Source: Spizellomyces punctatus DAOM BR117
Taxonomy: Eukaryota; Chytridiomycota; Chytridiomycetes; Spizellomycetales; Spizellomycetaceae
DNA length: 64,000 nucleotides
NCBI RefSeq assembly: GCF_000182565.1
Contig: NW_015971545.1
Span: 818,208 to 882,207, forward strand
Direction: 5' to 3'
Position numbers and translations under genes: made by a program. Shown here piece after piece: positions 9,569 to 20,888 of this stretch. The notes under the pieces are model-generated. The model did no database searches. It worked only from the letters and a program-made list of their open reading frames with translations, and was not told where the DNA came from. Position 1 is the first letter of the stretch, and every line of letters starts with the position of its first letter.

Positions 9569-10728
9569 TTACGCTGGTGCTTTGCCCAACTCAACCTCGA
9601 GAGGCAATCCAATCAATGCACCTGCAACCCAGGAGACTGGATTGTCACCGCCAACGGAGATGGGCACAACTTTCAAATGCGCATTGGTTTGGCCACCCAA
9701 AACTTGGCCCAATGCCGCTTGAATAGCTGGGGGGAACGCACCGGTGGGAGCCAATACAGCGTCCAAAGGCAGGGTTGTCTCTCCCGCAGACTTGAGCATA
9801 GTCTTCCCGATGCTAGTTGCTTGACCAAGTGGGAGAGTGATGTTCGTGCCAGGTACGGGAAGAGTGACGTTGAAGACAATAGTGTCGAGTTCGATACCGA
9901 TGGGAGAGGGGTTGTTGAGTGTGGCATTCATAGCGATGGGGAGAGGTTGGGCTGGGTCGGGAACAGCCTTGGGCTGGAACTGACGGATAGCGGTGCCCTT
10001 GAGTTGGTTCATACCCTTCAGCTCAACAACCTTGTCCATCGTCAGACCCTTGTAGGTGCGGCCAACAGCCTTGACCCACATATCAGCTCGCAACCTCCAT
10101 TTGAAGCTGGGGGAGACGATCATGAATTTGTTGAAACCGGTCAAAGCCTGCTGGCTCAGGACAGTAACGTTTTGAACCGTTTGCTCGATGGTGCCTTTGC
10201 CGCCAGAAACTGAGAAAGCACCCATGTTAACTTCCAAAATTGGCTTCTCAGATTGGTCGTTGGGGTCTAGGCCGCCAATCCAGGAAATTGTAAGAGGGGA
10301 GTTGTGGATAAGGGTAGCGTCAAAGTGGCCGGCATTGGTGACATCGATTTTGACGGAAAGCGTAAACGAGTTGTTTTGGGGGTTGCTGATGCTGGCGTCG
10401 ACGAATGTAAGGACGGAGTCGTCGATAGAAGATTCTAAGCATCATGGGAAAATAGGAATGGTAAGTACTGGTTGAGAGCAGTATGAAAAAACTTTGCAAA
10501 CGTACGAGCAATCTTTGGCACAATGACCAGGAAGATGACGGGCAACAAGACAATCAATAACACGGCGATCAAACCAAGGCATCCGAAAGCCCAGGTCTTC
10601 CTTTTCCGTGTCCAGAATCCGGTTTTGTTTGCAAATCCATCATCCTTTGTTGTGGGGGCCTCAACATCTTGGACGGTCTTTGACTCTGGTGCTGTGTCCA
10701 CCTTGGTTTGGGTTGGTGTCTCAGACAT
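9569..10728 (-). CDS. DUF3712 (LEA2-like) membrane protein
   Basis: Exons 10728-10506 and 10434-9569, intron 71 nt; 362 residues. A Thr/Glu-rich cytosolic N-terminus of ~45 residues precedes one transmembrane helix (WAFGCLGLIAVLLIVLLPVI). The rest is a beta-rich region resembling fungal DUF3712, a late-embryogenesis-abundant type 2-like fold, with repeats of the type 'F-V-D-A-S-I-S-N-P' and 'V-N-M-G-A-F'. Topology is probably N-in with the large domain in a lumen or outside. Molecular function of the family is not established. An in-frame Met 36 bases upstream (10764) is an alternative start; I prefer MSETPTQ. Confidence 0.75.
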
Positions 10729-12605
10729 GGCAATGTGTGTGTGTTGTGAGCCGGGGAGTGACAAGAGGAGATGTTGTGTGGAATGAGGTACAGAGTGTAT
10801 GAATCAAGAGCCCGAGCTGTGGTGGTTGGAAAATAATCCAAGAGGGAAAGCAGAAGGGGGCCCTTTTATTTGATGAAATTCAAAGTAAACAATATCCTTA
10901 ATAAAAACGACTTTCTTTTGCCGCTACTAAAAAAAAACAAAAAAGAACAACAGGAAAAGTGTCCGCTGCTCATCTGCCCCCATTGTCAGCAGTAGATTTT
11001 TTAAAAGGTCATTACCCATGTCTAGCATACAGGTGGTACAATGTTAAGCTAGACTTGGTTCTTTTCCCGTACATCATTTCGCTTGGCAAGCTGGCTGTAA
11101 AAAAGTTAAAAATAGTTTAAGAAAAAGTGGCTATATCCCGCGGGACGTCTTAAAACACACTGGGAGGCAGCCTAGCAAAGAATCCACACCCAAAGGTGTC
11201 TAGCTGGTTGAAAAGGAACACGGCTTCATCATTAGCCGCTCCCATACAGGTCTTGGAAAAGTAAGGTGGGGGGCCGCCGCACTGCAACAAGACATTCCGT
11301 TTTGTTGAATAAACAAAGAAAAGGAGAGCCATCGACGGATGTGTTCCAACTTGTTTACCGTGAATGTCTCTGGCCTTCCGAGGCAGAAAGATTTCCTTGG
11401 CTGCGGGCAGTCGGTTTCTTTCAAGCCGTTCATCGGGCCTTGTTTCTGGCTAGTCGCGTGGTGTCTATCAATAGGAAGGGTAATGCTCGGAAGCCATCAT
11501 ATTGGTCCTTTACAACAAAAAACCTTAACGCAATCGACAACATCATCTACTCCTTCCAAAACGACACCAAGACCGAGTGCAAGTGGTGCAAGAGTGTTGC
11601 TTTGAACTGGTTTAGGCTGATTAGTCAAAATCGAGAAATAATTTCAATCTGCTCGATTTAACCACTGAAACGAAATGCGAAATCTCGTCGCTTTTTTTCC
11701 ACTTTCTCACATCCATGAACCAAGGCACTGGGAGAGGTCACACGACAGGGGCTTTTCTGTTTTGGAACACTCGGTTTTAGGTGGATTCTTTTACGTCATT
11801 TTCCACGTTAAGTAAACGGCTTAGTTAACTTTAATATTTATAGCCACAGATGGTTTCTTGCCTCTTTTGTGGGACATGCACAAACAGTCGATATTCTGTT
11901 GATTTTGGAGTAATTTTCATGGTTTAACAAGAGCTCCGCTTGCCGCTTGTGTTTGATGAACGAAAACGGCTTAGGTCTTGGCATTACCTCCATCGTTCAC
12001 ACAAGAATGGAAACTGGTCCGTCCGCTCGCTCATGCTAAACTTTAAAACGGGGATATCAGTGAAGGTTGCGCAAGATACTGTACACTTCCATATGGCAAG
12101 AATGAATGATAAATGAAGATTGCATGTGAATTGTCCGACATCCAAACGTTGTCTTTTGCACGCAGTTCCCGCTCCCAAGAGACACACATTGCGGATGGCT
12201 CGTGTGTGCCAATCTGGGAAGTGAGCACAGATGCATCACAAAGTAATTCTTTGTGTTTTAAGAACATCTATTGCTGCCTGCGACCATAAAATGGATGGAA
12301 TGGTGCACGAGTTCCTCTCGTATCCTCTCAAGTCTACCTAGTCAATAAGCATCCAGTGGTGCACAAGTCTTGCCAAAGTCGCAATTCGGCAAAACAATTC
12401 CCTCTGCAGGTAGTGAAAGCCAGTCTCTGAATCGAGTTGCATCGAGTGACCCAGTCCGAAGACATGCAAGAGTTTTGGCTCACTGTCTGATTCCTGTCTG
12501 ACGGTCCTTTGCATTCTTGAGATGCTCTGCTCTATCTCTCTTCATCCATGTGTCGGTCGGTATTGTGATATCTCTGCATGTTGTTAAACAGTCATGTCAA
12601 CTCAC
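10729..12605. other. 1.9-kb intergenic stretch
   Basis: No gene supported. Frames at 11266-11661 (131 codons) and on the opposite strand show no recognisable domain or convincing splice sites. A poly(A)-like tract at 10928-10950 and scattered T-runs are present. Confidence 0.45.
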
Positions 12606-12678
12606 GGGGAATTAGCTCAAATGGCAGAGCGCTCGCTTAGCATGCGAGAGGCACGGGGATCGATACCCCGATTCTCCA
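12606..12678 (+). tRNA. tRNA-Ala(AGC), copy 4
   Basis: Same as copies 2 and 3. Nine T at 12696-12704 form the terminator. An open reading frame on the same strand runs through the tRNA into the next gene (starting 12594), but that is chance: the protein gene is better started at 12792. Confidence 0.97.
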
Positions 12679-12791
12679 CTCTGGGGCCGATGCGATTTTT
12701 TTTTCGCAATATTGTAAATGCTCCCTTCCATGGCAACAGTAACACATATGCACGGACTTCGTTTGACTCTACACTATTCAGAGGACCCTTC

Positions 12792-13559
12792 ATGGCGTAC
12801 CAGCGTCCTCTAGCGCTATTTACCTTGCTCACCTTCATTTTGGTGACATATTTTTATTCACCACGTACAACTTCATCGTCACCATACCGATACGTCTGCG
12901 ACCTTGGTGCATACACCCATTTACCGTATCTTCCTCCGATTGATGACGCCCCCAGCAGCCTCCTTGCAGCAGCAGCAGAGTATGCAAGCTCAAAAGGCTT
13001 GCAAAAAACGACTTACACCCATGTCTCACGAATCAATGGTCAACGAGGGACCTATCACACAGACTGTTCATGTTTCGTTTCGTATTTACTCTATACGACC
13101 GGTCTGACGGCACATTTGCAAGATGTGCCCAAAGAGCGCAATGACACTGCTGTGGATCCCCCCATGCCTCGGGCACAAGATTATGCAAATTTCATTTATG
13201 GCCTAAATTCCACTCATCCGAGATGGAAACGCATCCACCGTGTCTCAGATCTCATTCCAGGAGACTTGATAACCTGGTCTATACCCTCTCGAACAACCAA
13301 CACAGGACACATGATGGTCGTCCTAGCAGATCCTATCACTATACCAGTATCAACAAATGAAACCTGGGTCCATGTTGCTGATGCGAGTTCGATTACTCAT
13401 GAGTGGGATTCTGCGTGTCATGATGGTGTATGTAAGAGATGGGGTGTTGGACAGGGGTTTGTCATGCTGTTAGAAAGGGCGGGTCGCATTGTGGGCTTTA
13501 AATTTCGGAGCGGGGCTAGAGAGCGGTGGTGGGAAGTCGGCGTGGGGAGGCTCTTGTGA
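12792..13559 (+). CDS. Secreted/anchored NlpC/P60-like protein
   Basis: A single exon of 255 residues starting at MAYQRPL. Residues 6-22 are a hydrophobic signal or anchor (LALFTLLTFILVTYFY). An NlpC/P60-type core follows, with a DCSCF motif (Cys92 the candidate nucleophile; usual consensus D-C-S-G-F) and a GHMMVVL motif (His173, usual G-H-V-G). WVHVADAS may supply the third polar residue. Bacterial relatives cleave peptidoglycan stem peptides; fungal ones may act on bacterial walls or other amides outside the cell. Substrate is unknown. The Cys in place of Gly after DCS is unusual. An upstream Met at 12690 would add 34 residues but sits against the tRNA terminator. Confidence 0.65.
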   Translation: MAYQRPLALFTLLTFILVTYFYSPRTTSSSPYRYVCDLGAYTHLPYLPPIDDAPSSLLAAAAEYASSKGLQKTTYTHVSRINGQRGTYHTDCSCFVSYLLYTTGLTAHLQDVPKERNDTAVDPPMPRAQDYANFIYGLNSTHPRWKRIHRVSDLIPGDLITWSIPSRTTNTGHMMVVLADPITIPVSTNETWVHVADASSITHEWDSACHDGVCKRWGVGQGFVMLLERAGRIVGFKFRSGARERWWEVGVGRLL

Positions 13560-13740
13560 TCCTTGGCAGCCATGCCAACTTCTGACGCGTCGCGTCGCAG
13601 ACGGCGTTGGGTGAACAAGCCCTTTAAAAATACGCCTTTACCGTTTATAGTTGGGGGTGCACACAGCCTTACGGGATACCCACGTATAAAAAGACTTTGT
13701 TGGTCTGCCTTCCTCCACCTTGCGCATCAACTCTGTAAAC

Positions 13741-14395
13741 ATGTCAGTCCCATTTCCAGACCCCAACAACACCTACACTCAAGCACCGCCACAACCGCAA
13801 CAATCTTACGCTCAACCGCCTCCCAACAACGGGCAGCCAAACCAACCGTACTATTATGAGCCTGGCCAACCCCAACAATCGCCTCCGGCGAATGAGCAAG
13901 ACAAGGACAGAGGACTCTTTAGTAATATTCAGCAGGCTTTAGGTGGTGGTGCACATCCACCTGGGCCGGGGCAACCGCAACAAGGAGCACCGGCGCCATC
14001 AGGAAGCAATCACTCAGGTCTGAACGTTACGCTAGGAGGAGTGTTGGGAGCGGTTGCTGTAGCTGGTGCGTATGGTCTTGTCCGTTTCACTTTCTTGAGC
14101 CACAGCCATTTTAACTTTGGTCATTCGTCCCTTAGGTGTCGGATATCTCGCTTATGATCAATGGCTCAAACATCAGAATAAGGCTCATTCCGACCATTCT
14201 GTTGAAGAATTCAAACGTTTGCAGGCTACACATGGGGCGCCTGCAGCGCCTGGTGCCCATGATTCACACGGGGGAAAGCATAAGGACAAGAAACACAAGG
14301 AGCACAAACAGAAAAAGGATAAACATGACAAAAAGGAAAAGAAGCACAAGAAGGGAAGCGGTAGCAGTTCTAGCAGTTCTAGCGATAGCGATTAG
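13741..14395 (+). CDS. Pro/Gln-rich, Gly-zipper, Lys-tailed small protein
   Basis: Exons 13741-14065 and 14136-14395, intron 70 nt; 194 residues. The N-terminal ~100 residues are Pro/Gln/Asn-rich and disordered. Residues ~103-120 form a Gly/Ala-rich hydrophobic segment (LGGVLGAVAVAGVGYLAYDQ) that could cross or insert into a membrane. The C-terminus is strongly basic (HKDKKHKEHKQKKDKHDKKE) and ends in Ser/Asp. Fungal proteins of this layout exist but I know no function. It lies 180 bp after the NlpC/P60 gene on the same strand. A tail-anchor or membrane-curvature role is only a guess. Confidence 0.7.
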
Positions 14396-14484
14396 AATTG
14401 CATCATGTTAATTGGGTATACTTTTACAAATTTGGTTCACACATAAACCCCTTTACACAAAGTTGAAAGTCCATTCTTTTTACA

Positions 14485-15165
14485 TTACACACCCACCACC
14501 ATTCCGCCCATCTTCCTCTTCCTGACCCACTCGGCATGCTCCTCATGCCTCTTCAACTTTTCCATCCTCTCCTCCTCTAATTGCATGCGACGAAGTGCAG
14601 CCGCCTCCAACTTGGATTCCACATCTGGAACAACGCGTGCAGGTACACTGCATCGTCGCTGGCGCTTTTCGCCCCGCTTTTCAACAGCTTCCTTTCGAAG
14701 CATGTCAGCCATGCGCATCTTTTCGCATAGCTTGCGGTAGGTGTCTTGTGTGTGGGCCACTTGAGATTCGTGAACGGCCTGGGAGGTCTCGATGGCGTGG
14801 GTGGTCGCTTGGTGGGCCTTGAGAGCAAGATTCCGAATGTGCTCCTATCAATATCAAAAGCGACAATTTAGAACAGCGCAAGGAAAGACTATGTAGGTAC
14901 GAGATACATACTGCTTTGCGTTCGGCTGCCTTGGACATTTTCTCCTCCAGGTCTTCTTGGCTGAAGCTACCAAAGTTACGAGGAGGGTGAGACAGGCAAC
15001 TCGCGACAAGCACGTCTAAACATTAGGGCAAAGAACAAACCTTCTTTGGGCTTTACGTCCTTCAAATTTTCTAGGAATCTTTGGCGAGAGCTCTTCGGCA
15101 TGGACAGGGAGCGTCGTCACATCCTGTTCGTCATCCAAAACAATAGCAAAAGCTGTTGACGCCAT
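14485..15165 (-). CDS. Stathmin-like coiled-coil protein
   Basis: Three exons, 15165-15041, 14966-14912 and 14844-14485, introns 74 and 67 nt; 179 residues. The layout matches stathmin. An N-terminal strand (STAFAIVLDDEQD, compare the stathmin N-terminal tubulin-capping hairpin) is followed by a Pro/basic linker. A long charged helix begins at FSQEDLEEKMSKAAERKAEH, matching the family's S-x-E-E-x-x-x-K-x-x-A-A-E-E-R-R pattern. The rest is continuous coiled coil rich in Glu/Lys/Arg/Met, ending in a basic RKRKMGG tail. Stathmins sequester tubulin dimers and promote microtubule catastrophe. Homology is judged by eye over ~90 residues and is not certain; a generic coiled-coil protein is the alternative. 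Confidence 0.55.
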
Positions 15166-16296
15166 GCTTTACGTTCGTTCGTAAGAAAGATTAGTCTGGT
15201 TTTGAGAGAAAACTGTCTGCTGGGGGAGACGAGAAGAGAGTTGCGCTCTTTTTATGAAGAGATGAGGCGAAAAACGCGTTGCACCGTAAGCGAGAACGCG
15301 ACATGAACGCGTTCATCTGGGCCCGAAGTTGCAGCTTGGCGTGCCCTTTAGGCGAGTGAGCGACAAGGGAAATGGTCCCTGAAGCTCTACTGAGGATATG
15401 TCATTCCACTTGTAGTAGTCGTTTTACCTTGTCCTAGAGTTGGCTGGCGTACATTGGATTTGTTTTAAGATGGATGGATATCAAGTCTAAAACTTGAAAA
15501 AAAAAGGATGGCAAGTGCTTGTAGCGGGATTTGAACTCTGTCAAACGTGGTAGGCAAAACATGAAACAAAAGGGGAGCCAACCGCCGCCACAAACGGTGA
15601 CACAGAGTCATAACCTCCTCCTTCAAAGTGATGGAAACTCGGCGCTTTGGAAAATGCATTTCTGTTGCTATTTTGAGGATGGGTTTTTGATAAGTTTGGG
15701 ATCTGCACACGGGTTATGCCATGATCCACACACACACACTGGAAACCTCTCTATTATTATAGAAATGTCATGCTGTTTACTGCTTTCGTAGCTGTTCATT
15801 AACGATAACACCATCCGTTGAACAAGATCCTTGATTTTGCAAAAACCAATTTGTGATTTATCCCTTCTGTGCTTGTAAATTGTTGAAATTCGTTCATCTT
15901 TTTTGTTGGACGCCGTCAGTTCGTTACCAAAGCCACCCTCCTGCGTGCACAGAGCCGCAAGTACAGCGCGCGCGTTTTGATTTTGACCAAGTAGTGGACG
16001 CCTTTGAGCAAGCGATTTTTTACGGGGACCTGTTGGGGAGGACATTGCTGGCAGTGAGGACATGAACACCCATTGAACGCATTGGCAGATTGGGACTCTG
16101 TGTTTACACGTTCAAGATTTATATTCTGACAATTGCCCATTTGCACTCCCATTCCGAACATTCAACTGTTCCTCACACTAGCGCACTACCCAGCATAAAC
16201 ACTTCTTTCATCGCACTCAACACCGAGAGAGAGAGAGAGAAAGACTGAGCGTGACCAAACGACTAATCACGACGCCCTCTGCGTGCGCGCCGAGAT
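15166..16296. other. 1.1-kb intergenic stretch
   Basis: Shared upstream region of the stathmin-like gene (minus) and the RabGAP gene (plus). Includes a GA repeat at 16226-16241 just upstream of the RabGAP start. A GGGATTTGAACTC string near 15528 looks like a reversed pol III B box, but no cloverleaf can be folded around it. Confidence 0.5.
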
Positions 16297-19011
16297 ATGT
16301 TTGTAGAGTCCCACGCGCAGGCACCTCCTTTTACGCTTGATTCGTCGCCTGCGTCGGTCACAAATCACCATAGTCCGTTCGTTCCTCGCTCGTGTTCCAA
16401 ACTTGAAATGTCACCTGAGGTGCTAAATGGAACTGTAAGACGTGAGGAAAAGGCAGAAGGAGTTGCTGAGGCGCGGACAACTCTGCAGAATTCCCCTGAC
16501 GAAAATGTACAAGTGGAGGAACAGGGAGGCGAAGACGGTACTGTTGACCTTGAAATGGACAGTATGAGTGATGAAAATATAAGGGAAGAAACAAGGCAGA
16601 GGGGAAGCGAGGAAATAGCGGCGGTGGAAGCACAACGACTGTCCGAGAACCTTGTCGAGTCGCCAGCAATTGTTCAGCCCGCCAACACGGATGGTAGTTC
16701 CGAAGATACGGCTGCCAACAGCATCAGCAACACAGTACCGGACATCGACGGTCAGAAAACACCAGCGAATGGCTCCCCGATGGATTTTTCATGTAAGATC
16801 TCTTTTATACTCTGATCGATCGCGAAAGAGACTTACATGCTACGGTCCTCTTTTAGCGCTTCTTCCCCAGCGAAAACGACGACCCTCTTCAATCGCTGAA
16901 GCAAATGTAACTGCGGCTGCGGTATCCGAAATGCCCCGACGTCCATCTTCAACCTATATACGAAGCTCCTCTGAAGAAAATGCCCCCAAGATGTTCCGAC
17001 CACACGCACCACAACGAACCAAAACCATGTCCGGATTCTCTACTGTAACACCGTCGCGGCCCACAATGTCTGGTTTCATGGGGAAGCCGCGACGCCCTTC
17101 ATCAGCTCCTAATGTCAACTCTGCATCGCCACGAAGTAGAAGCAAATCGGAACCCTTTTCTGCGAACCCTCTACCACCAAACAGTCGATCCGCATCTGTG
17201 GGCACGTCCCGCAAGAGCTCAGAACCAGTATCACCGGACAGTGCTAGCTCCCCGCTTGCAGTTCACCGACGGCCCTCCACTCAATCCATGGACTCTGTTT
17301 CGAGCACACCGACCCAAGGTGACGCGACAGAGGACGAGTCTTACTTTGTCTTGGCCCGGTTGGAGGAGGAAAAGGAGGTTACAAAGGAAGAAGTCGAAAA
17401 GGAAGAAACCAAGAAAGGGTGGTTCTCTCCCGCGGCTTATCTGCAAGCAAGTTTCCAAGCTGTGAAAGAGTCCATGTTGGGAGAGGGAAGAGGGCCAGAG
17501 GAGAATGAAATCGAAACAGATTGGGGTAATTACATCACGTATTGCGCAACCAAGGATTCTCCGGTCTGATTATTTGCAACCATTTACAGAGTTTTGGGGC
17601 AAAGTGATGAATGACTACGAAACAACTGTTCGCAAGCACCCTCGCACATTCACACGAAAACTACATCAAGGAATACCTGACTCTCTACGTGGAATGGTGT
17701 GGCAACTCATATGCAAAGGAAAAGACCCGGACCTGGAAAACCAATACGCAACTCTAATAACCCGCACTTCCATTCATGAGAAAGTGATTCAACGAGATTT
17801 GGCGCGAACATTTCCGAAACATGAACGATTTCAGGAACCTGGAGGCCCAGGACAGGAGAGCTTATTCAATATCATCAAAGCTTATAGCTTGTATGACACA
17901 GAAATCGGCTATTGCCAAGGAATTGCATTCGTCGTTGGTGCCCTTTTGTTGAATGTGCGTGTTTTTGAGTTACCCGTACGATTGAGGTTATAACTAATTA
18001 AACCTTTCGTACCAGATGCCCGATGAGGAGGCTTTTTGCGTACTAGTACGGCTGATGAAAGACTACAAGCTCCGAGAGCTGTACGCCCCTCAGATGGTTG
18101 GACTGCAACTACGATTATATCAGTATGATGAGCTACTTGAAGAACAGTTTCCAGCCGTTGCCAAGCATTTGGAAGAGCAGGAGGTGAAGAGTACCATGTA
18201 TGCCTCACAATGGTGAGTTTTTGTCGGAGATCAAGTCATATCACATTCATGACTTTAAAGTTGATCCTATTCCGGTTTTGCAAGGTTTATGACCATGTTT
18301 GCCTACCGCTTTCCTTTGTCCGCCGTTTTCCGAATCATGGACGTCATCTTTGCCGAAGGCGTTGATGCCATGCTCCGTTTCGCCCTTGCCTTAATCAAAC
18401 GTAACCAAGATATCATCCTTACCCTCGACTTTGAAAATCTCCTAGAGTTCCTCAAAAACGGGTTATTCGACGTGTACGCCGACAATGTCGTGGCTCTCAT
18501 CTACGACGCGGCGTCCATCCGCATCTCTAAAGGAAGATTGGACAAACTTGCCGCTGAACACGCTGAAGCCGTCCGCATGGCCAGCCCAGAACACATGGAA
18601 GCGGATGCCCTCCGCGCAGAAATGCGAAGAATGATGGAAACCATAAAGCGAATGGAAACCGAGTACGAAATCCTCAACCGTGAACACGTCACATTGGCCA
18701 ACAGACTCTTGGAAGCAACTGTTTGTTCTGAGCGCGATCGGGAACGAGCAGATACACTCCAAACCCGTGTATCGGAACTAGAAGCCCGAGCAGCGGATGA
18801 GCGGAAAATGGCTGAACAAGCTGTTCAAGCGGAGATGGAACGCTTGGCTCACAAGAACCTGGAACTTACTGCGCGGAACGCAGAATTGCAAGAAGAGGTC
18901 ATTGGATTGCAGGATGTCGTTGCTGAGACGAAACTCAAATGGGCGGATTGCGAGAATCAGAGATCAGAGTTGCAGAGAAAGTGGGATGGATTGAAGAAGG
19001 TTTTGGGATGA
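16297..19011 (+). CDS. TBC-domain RabGAP (EVI5/Gyp5 type)
   Basis: Five exons (16297-16792, 16857-17525, 17590-17954, 18016-18212, 18285-19011); 817 residues. The N-terminal ~385 residues are disordered, acidic, then Ser/Pro/Arg-rich, with many S-P and R-R-P-S sites that look like kinase targets. The TBC domain runs from about residue 410 to 640: GIPDSLRGMVWQL, the arginine finger in IQRDLART, and the glutamine finger in YCQG. Both catalytic residues are present, so it should accelerate GTP hydrolysis by a Rab/Ypt protein. The C-terminal ~170 residues are a coiled coil, as in EVI5 and Gyp5/Gyl1, which act in polarised secretion and Golgi traffic. The exact Rab is unknown. Confidence 0.88.
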
Positions 19012-19889
19012 TGTGTTGCATTGATACCTTTTTTTTTTCAGTAATAGTGTTGTTTCTTTTTTTTTTTTTTCGACATACTTTTGTGTTTTGCCGATGTAGT
19101 GTTCTGTCTCTGCCTATGGCTTTTTTTTGTTTCTGTAAGAATTATTCTCGTACTGTTACTTCCCTTCCGCTCCATGATGTTTTCCTGCTCTATGCTTTTT
19201 TTTGTATTGATGAGTAACGGTTTTGGACCTGATAATTCATTTAAACGAGAAATAAATCCCACCCTGAAGCTTGGTATAGAGTGTGCTTAAACAGCACCTG
19301 GATAGTCCAATAGGTTGTTGGATGCGCACACTGCTTCGATTGAAACCAATAACAAAGTAATGGCACATAAATACGATCTAAATTAGCACGTACAAGGACA
19401 ATGCATGTCTTGGTTTATTTTGTTAACGGGCTGCTTTGAATCATCTCCAGCATTATGGTGACGAACAGCCAAAACGAACTCTGTTAAAGAACAGATAGAC
19501 TGTGAGAGCAAAAAGAAGGATAAACAAACAGTACGGAGTGCTTTGGAAAGTTGTAATTGTCGACAAATTCTCAAAAAGGGCAAACAGCTGCGCGCATCAG
19601 CCAACATAGTAAAACCGCGGAACAATAAACGCACAACGTCTTTTGGGGCCGTTCAAGGGAGACCGGAAAATCACCATAACGTCCTTTAATGGATATGATT
19701 CATGGGTAGACTGACCTTTGGACCAGGCGGTAATGATAATCCTTCTCAGAAAAGGCAGCTAAATGAATATAAAGTCTGGGCAGTATTGGAACATGATTTG
19801 GTGTGACAGCCAATATCAAACGTCCTGTAATGCAAACATACAGGGTAGTCGTTTACAGAACAAAAAACACAGCTATGAAAGAATGGGAG
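19012..19889. other. Intergenic, T-rich 3' flank
   Basis: Several T-runs (19028-19078 and after) follow the RabGAP stop. A stretch of six A at 19862-19867 is the T-run terminator of the minus-strand tRNA. No gene supported. Confidence 0.5.
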
Positions 19890-19962
19890 TGGAGAATCGG
19901 GGTATCGATCCCCGTGCCTCTCGCATGCTAAGCGAGCGCTCTACCATTTGAGCTAATTCCCC
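19890..19962 (-). tRNA. tRNA-Ala(AGC), copy 5
   Basis: Reverse-strand copy with the GGTA D loop, identical in sequence to copy 1. G3:U70 and anticodon AGC are present. Confidence 0.97.
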
Positions 19963-20888
19963 GATGATGAATTGGGAGCGCATGTAAATTATGTGCGTAT
20001 CACAATCTTGAGAACAGCACCCTCATGCAATCATCACCACAGTATTTCGAATTGGCTTGTCAAGCAATACTGTCCTGCGGAATAAGTGCAGAAATTTCGA
20101 TCGGGTTGGTATCGATTCTGGATGCATTGATGGGTTTCAATGAGCTTCAGACGATACGATAGGCAGCAACACGGGTTATTTCTTTTATGACTGAAGAAAG
20201 GTTTGGTGAACGTCCTTGAGTTCTTTATAGGTAAATGAATATGATAGAGTATTGACCACCTCAGCTGGATCTTTATGAAAGGGTTATCCGACTTTATGCA
20301 GTCGAGGATGTGATTCCATGTCATATTAAGTTGGTCAATCGTAAGCCTCGCTGCAGTAGAAAATATGGAATATTCCCATTGCCTCTGTCATCAAGAGTTC
20401 TTTTGAAATGCTGTTGCCTATTATTTGGGTATATTAGCCATTTAATTTTACACGGCAGCATTCCAGATCCGATTACAAACCAGAGGGCAGGTACAGTAGC
20501 TTAAATACACCGACAAGGTCCTCTGGAGGGAAGGATTTAGGAGCAGAGACGAAATTCCTGGATATTGAGCGGCGATCATCTTCAGTCCCCAGACGAGACA
20601 GTCATCTAACAAAGCACATCTGGCAGTAGTTGGTATCGAACACTGCCAATCCAACTCGAGCCACGTTGCTTGTGATTTCAATCGGTTGAATAGGTTAAAC
20701 AATTTGATCATCGGCGGCTTTCACCGTCACGTCACGCGTTTGGTTGAACAGCAACCGACAAAAAAGTTGAGGTTGAGGATTTTGGGTTTCCGACATGGGT
20801 ATTCTAGTTGTTGTAATTAGGATAGCTACATAATTTTTATTGAGAGAGAATAGACGATTTGTGACCAATTTACCTGGTTCATTGTTCA
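19963..20888. other. Intergenic
   Basis: Upstream of the hydrolase gene. Minus-strand frames (20034-20324, 20448-20711, 20695-20919) are short and lack protein features. Nothing else seen. Confidence 0.45.

Noticed and set aside
9677-10213. Plus-strand 178-codon frame
   Set aside because: Antisense to the DUF3712 exon and without domain features.
12594-12791. Extension of the NlpC/P60 frame through tRNA-Ala copy 4
   Set aside because: It would put coding sequence over a pol III gene and its terminator. The hydrophobic signal starts right after the Met at 12792.
15515-15590. Possible minus-strand tRNA
   Set aside because: A B-box-like GGGATTTGAACTC is present, but the T stem does not pair and no matching acceptor stem can be found.
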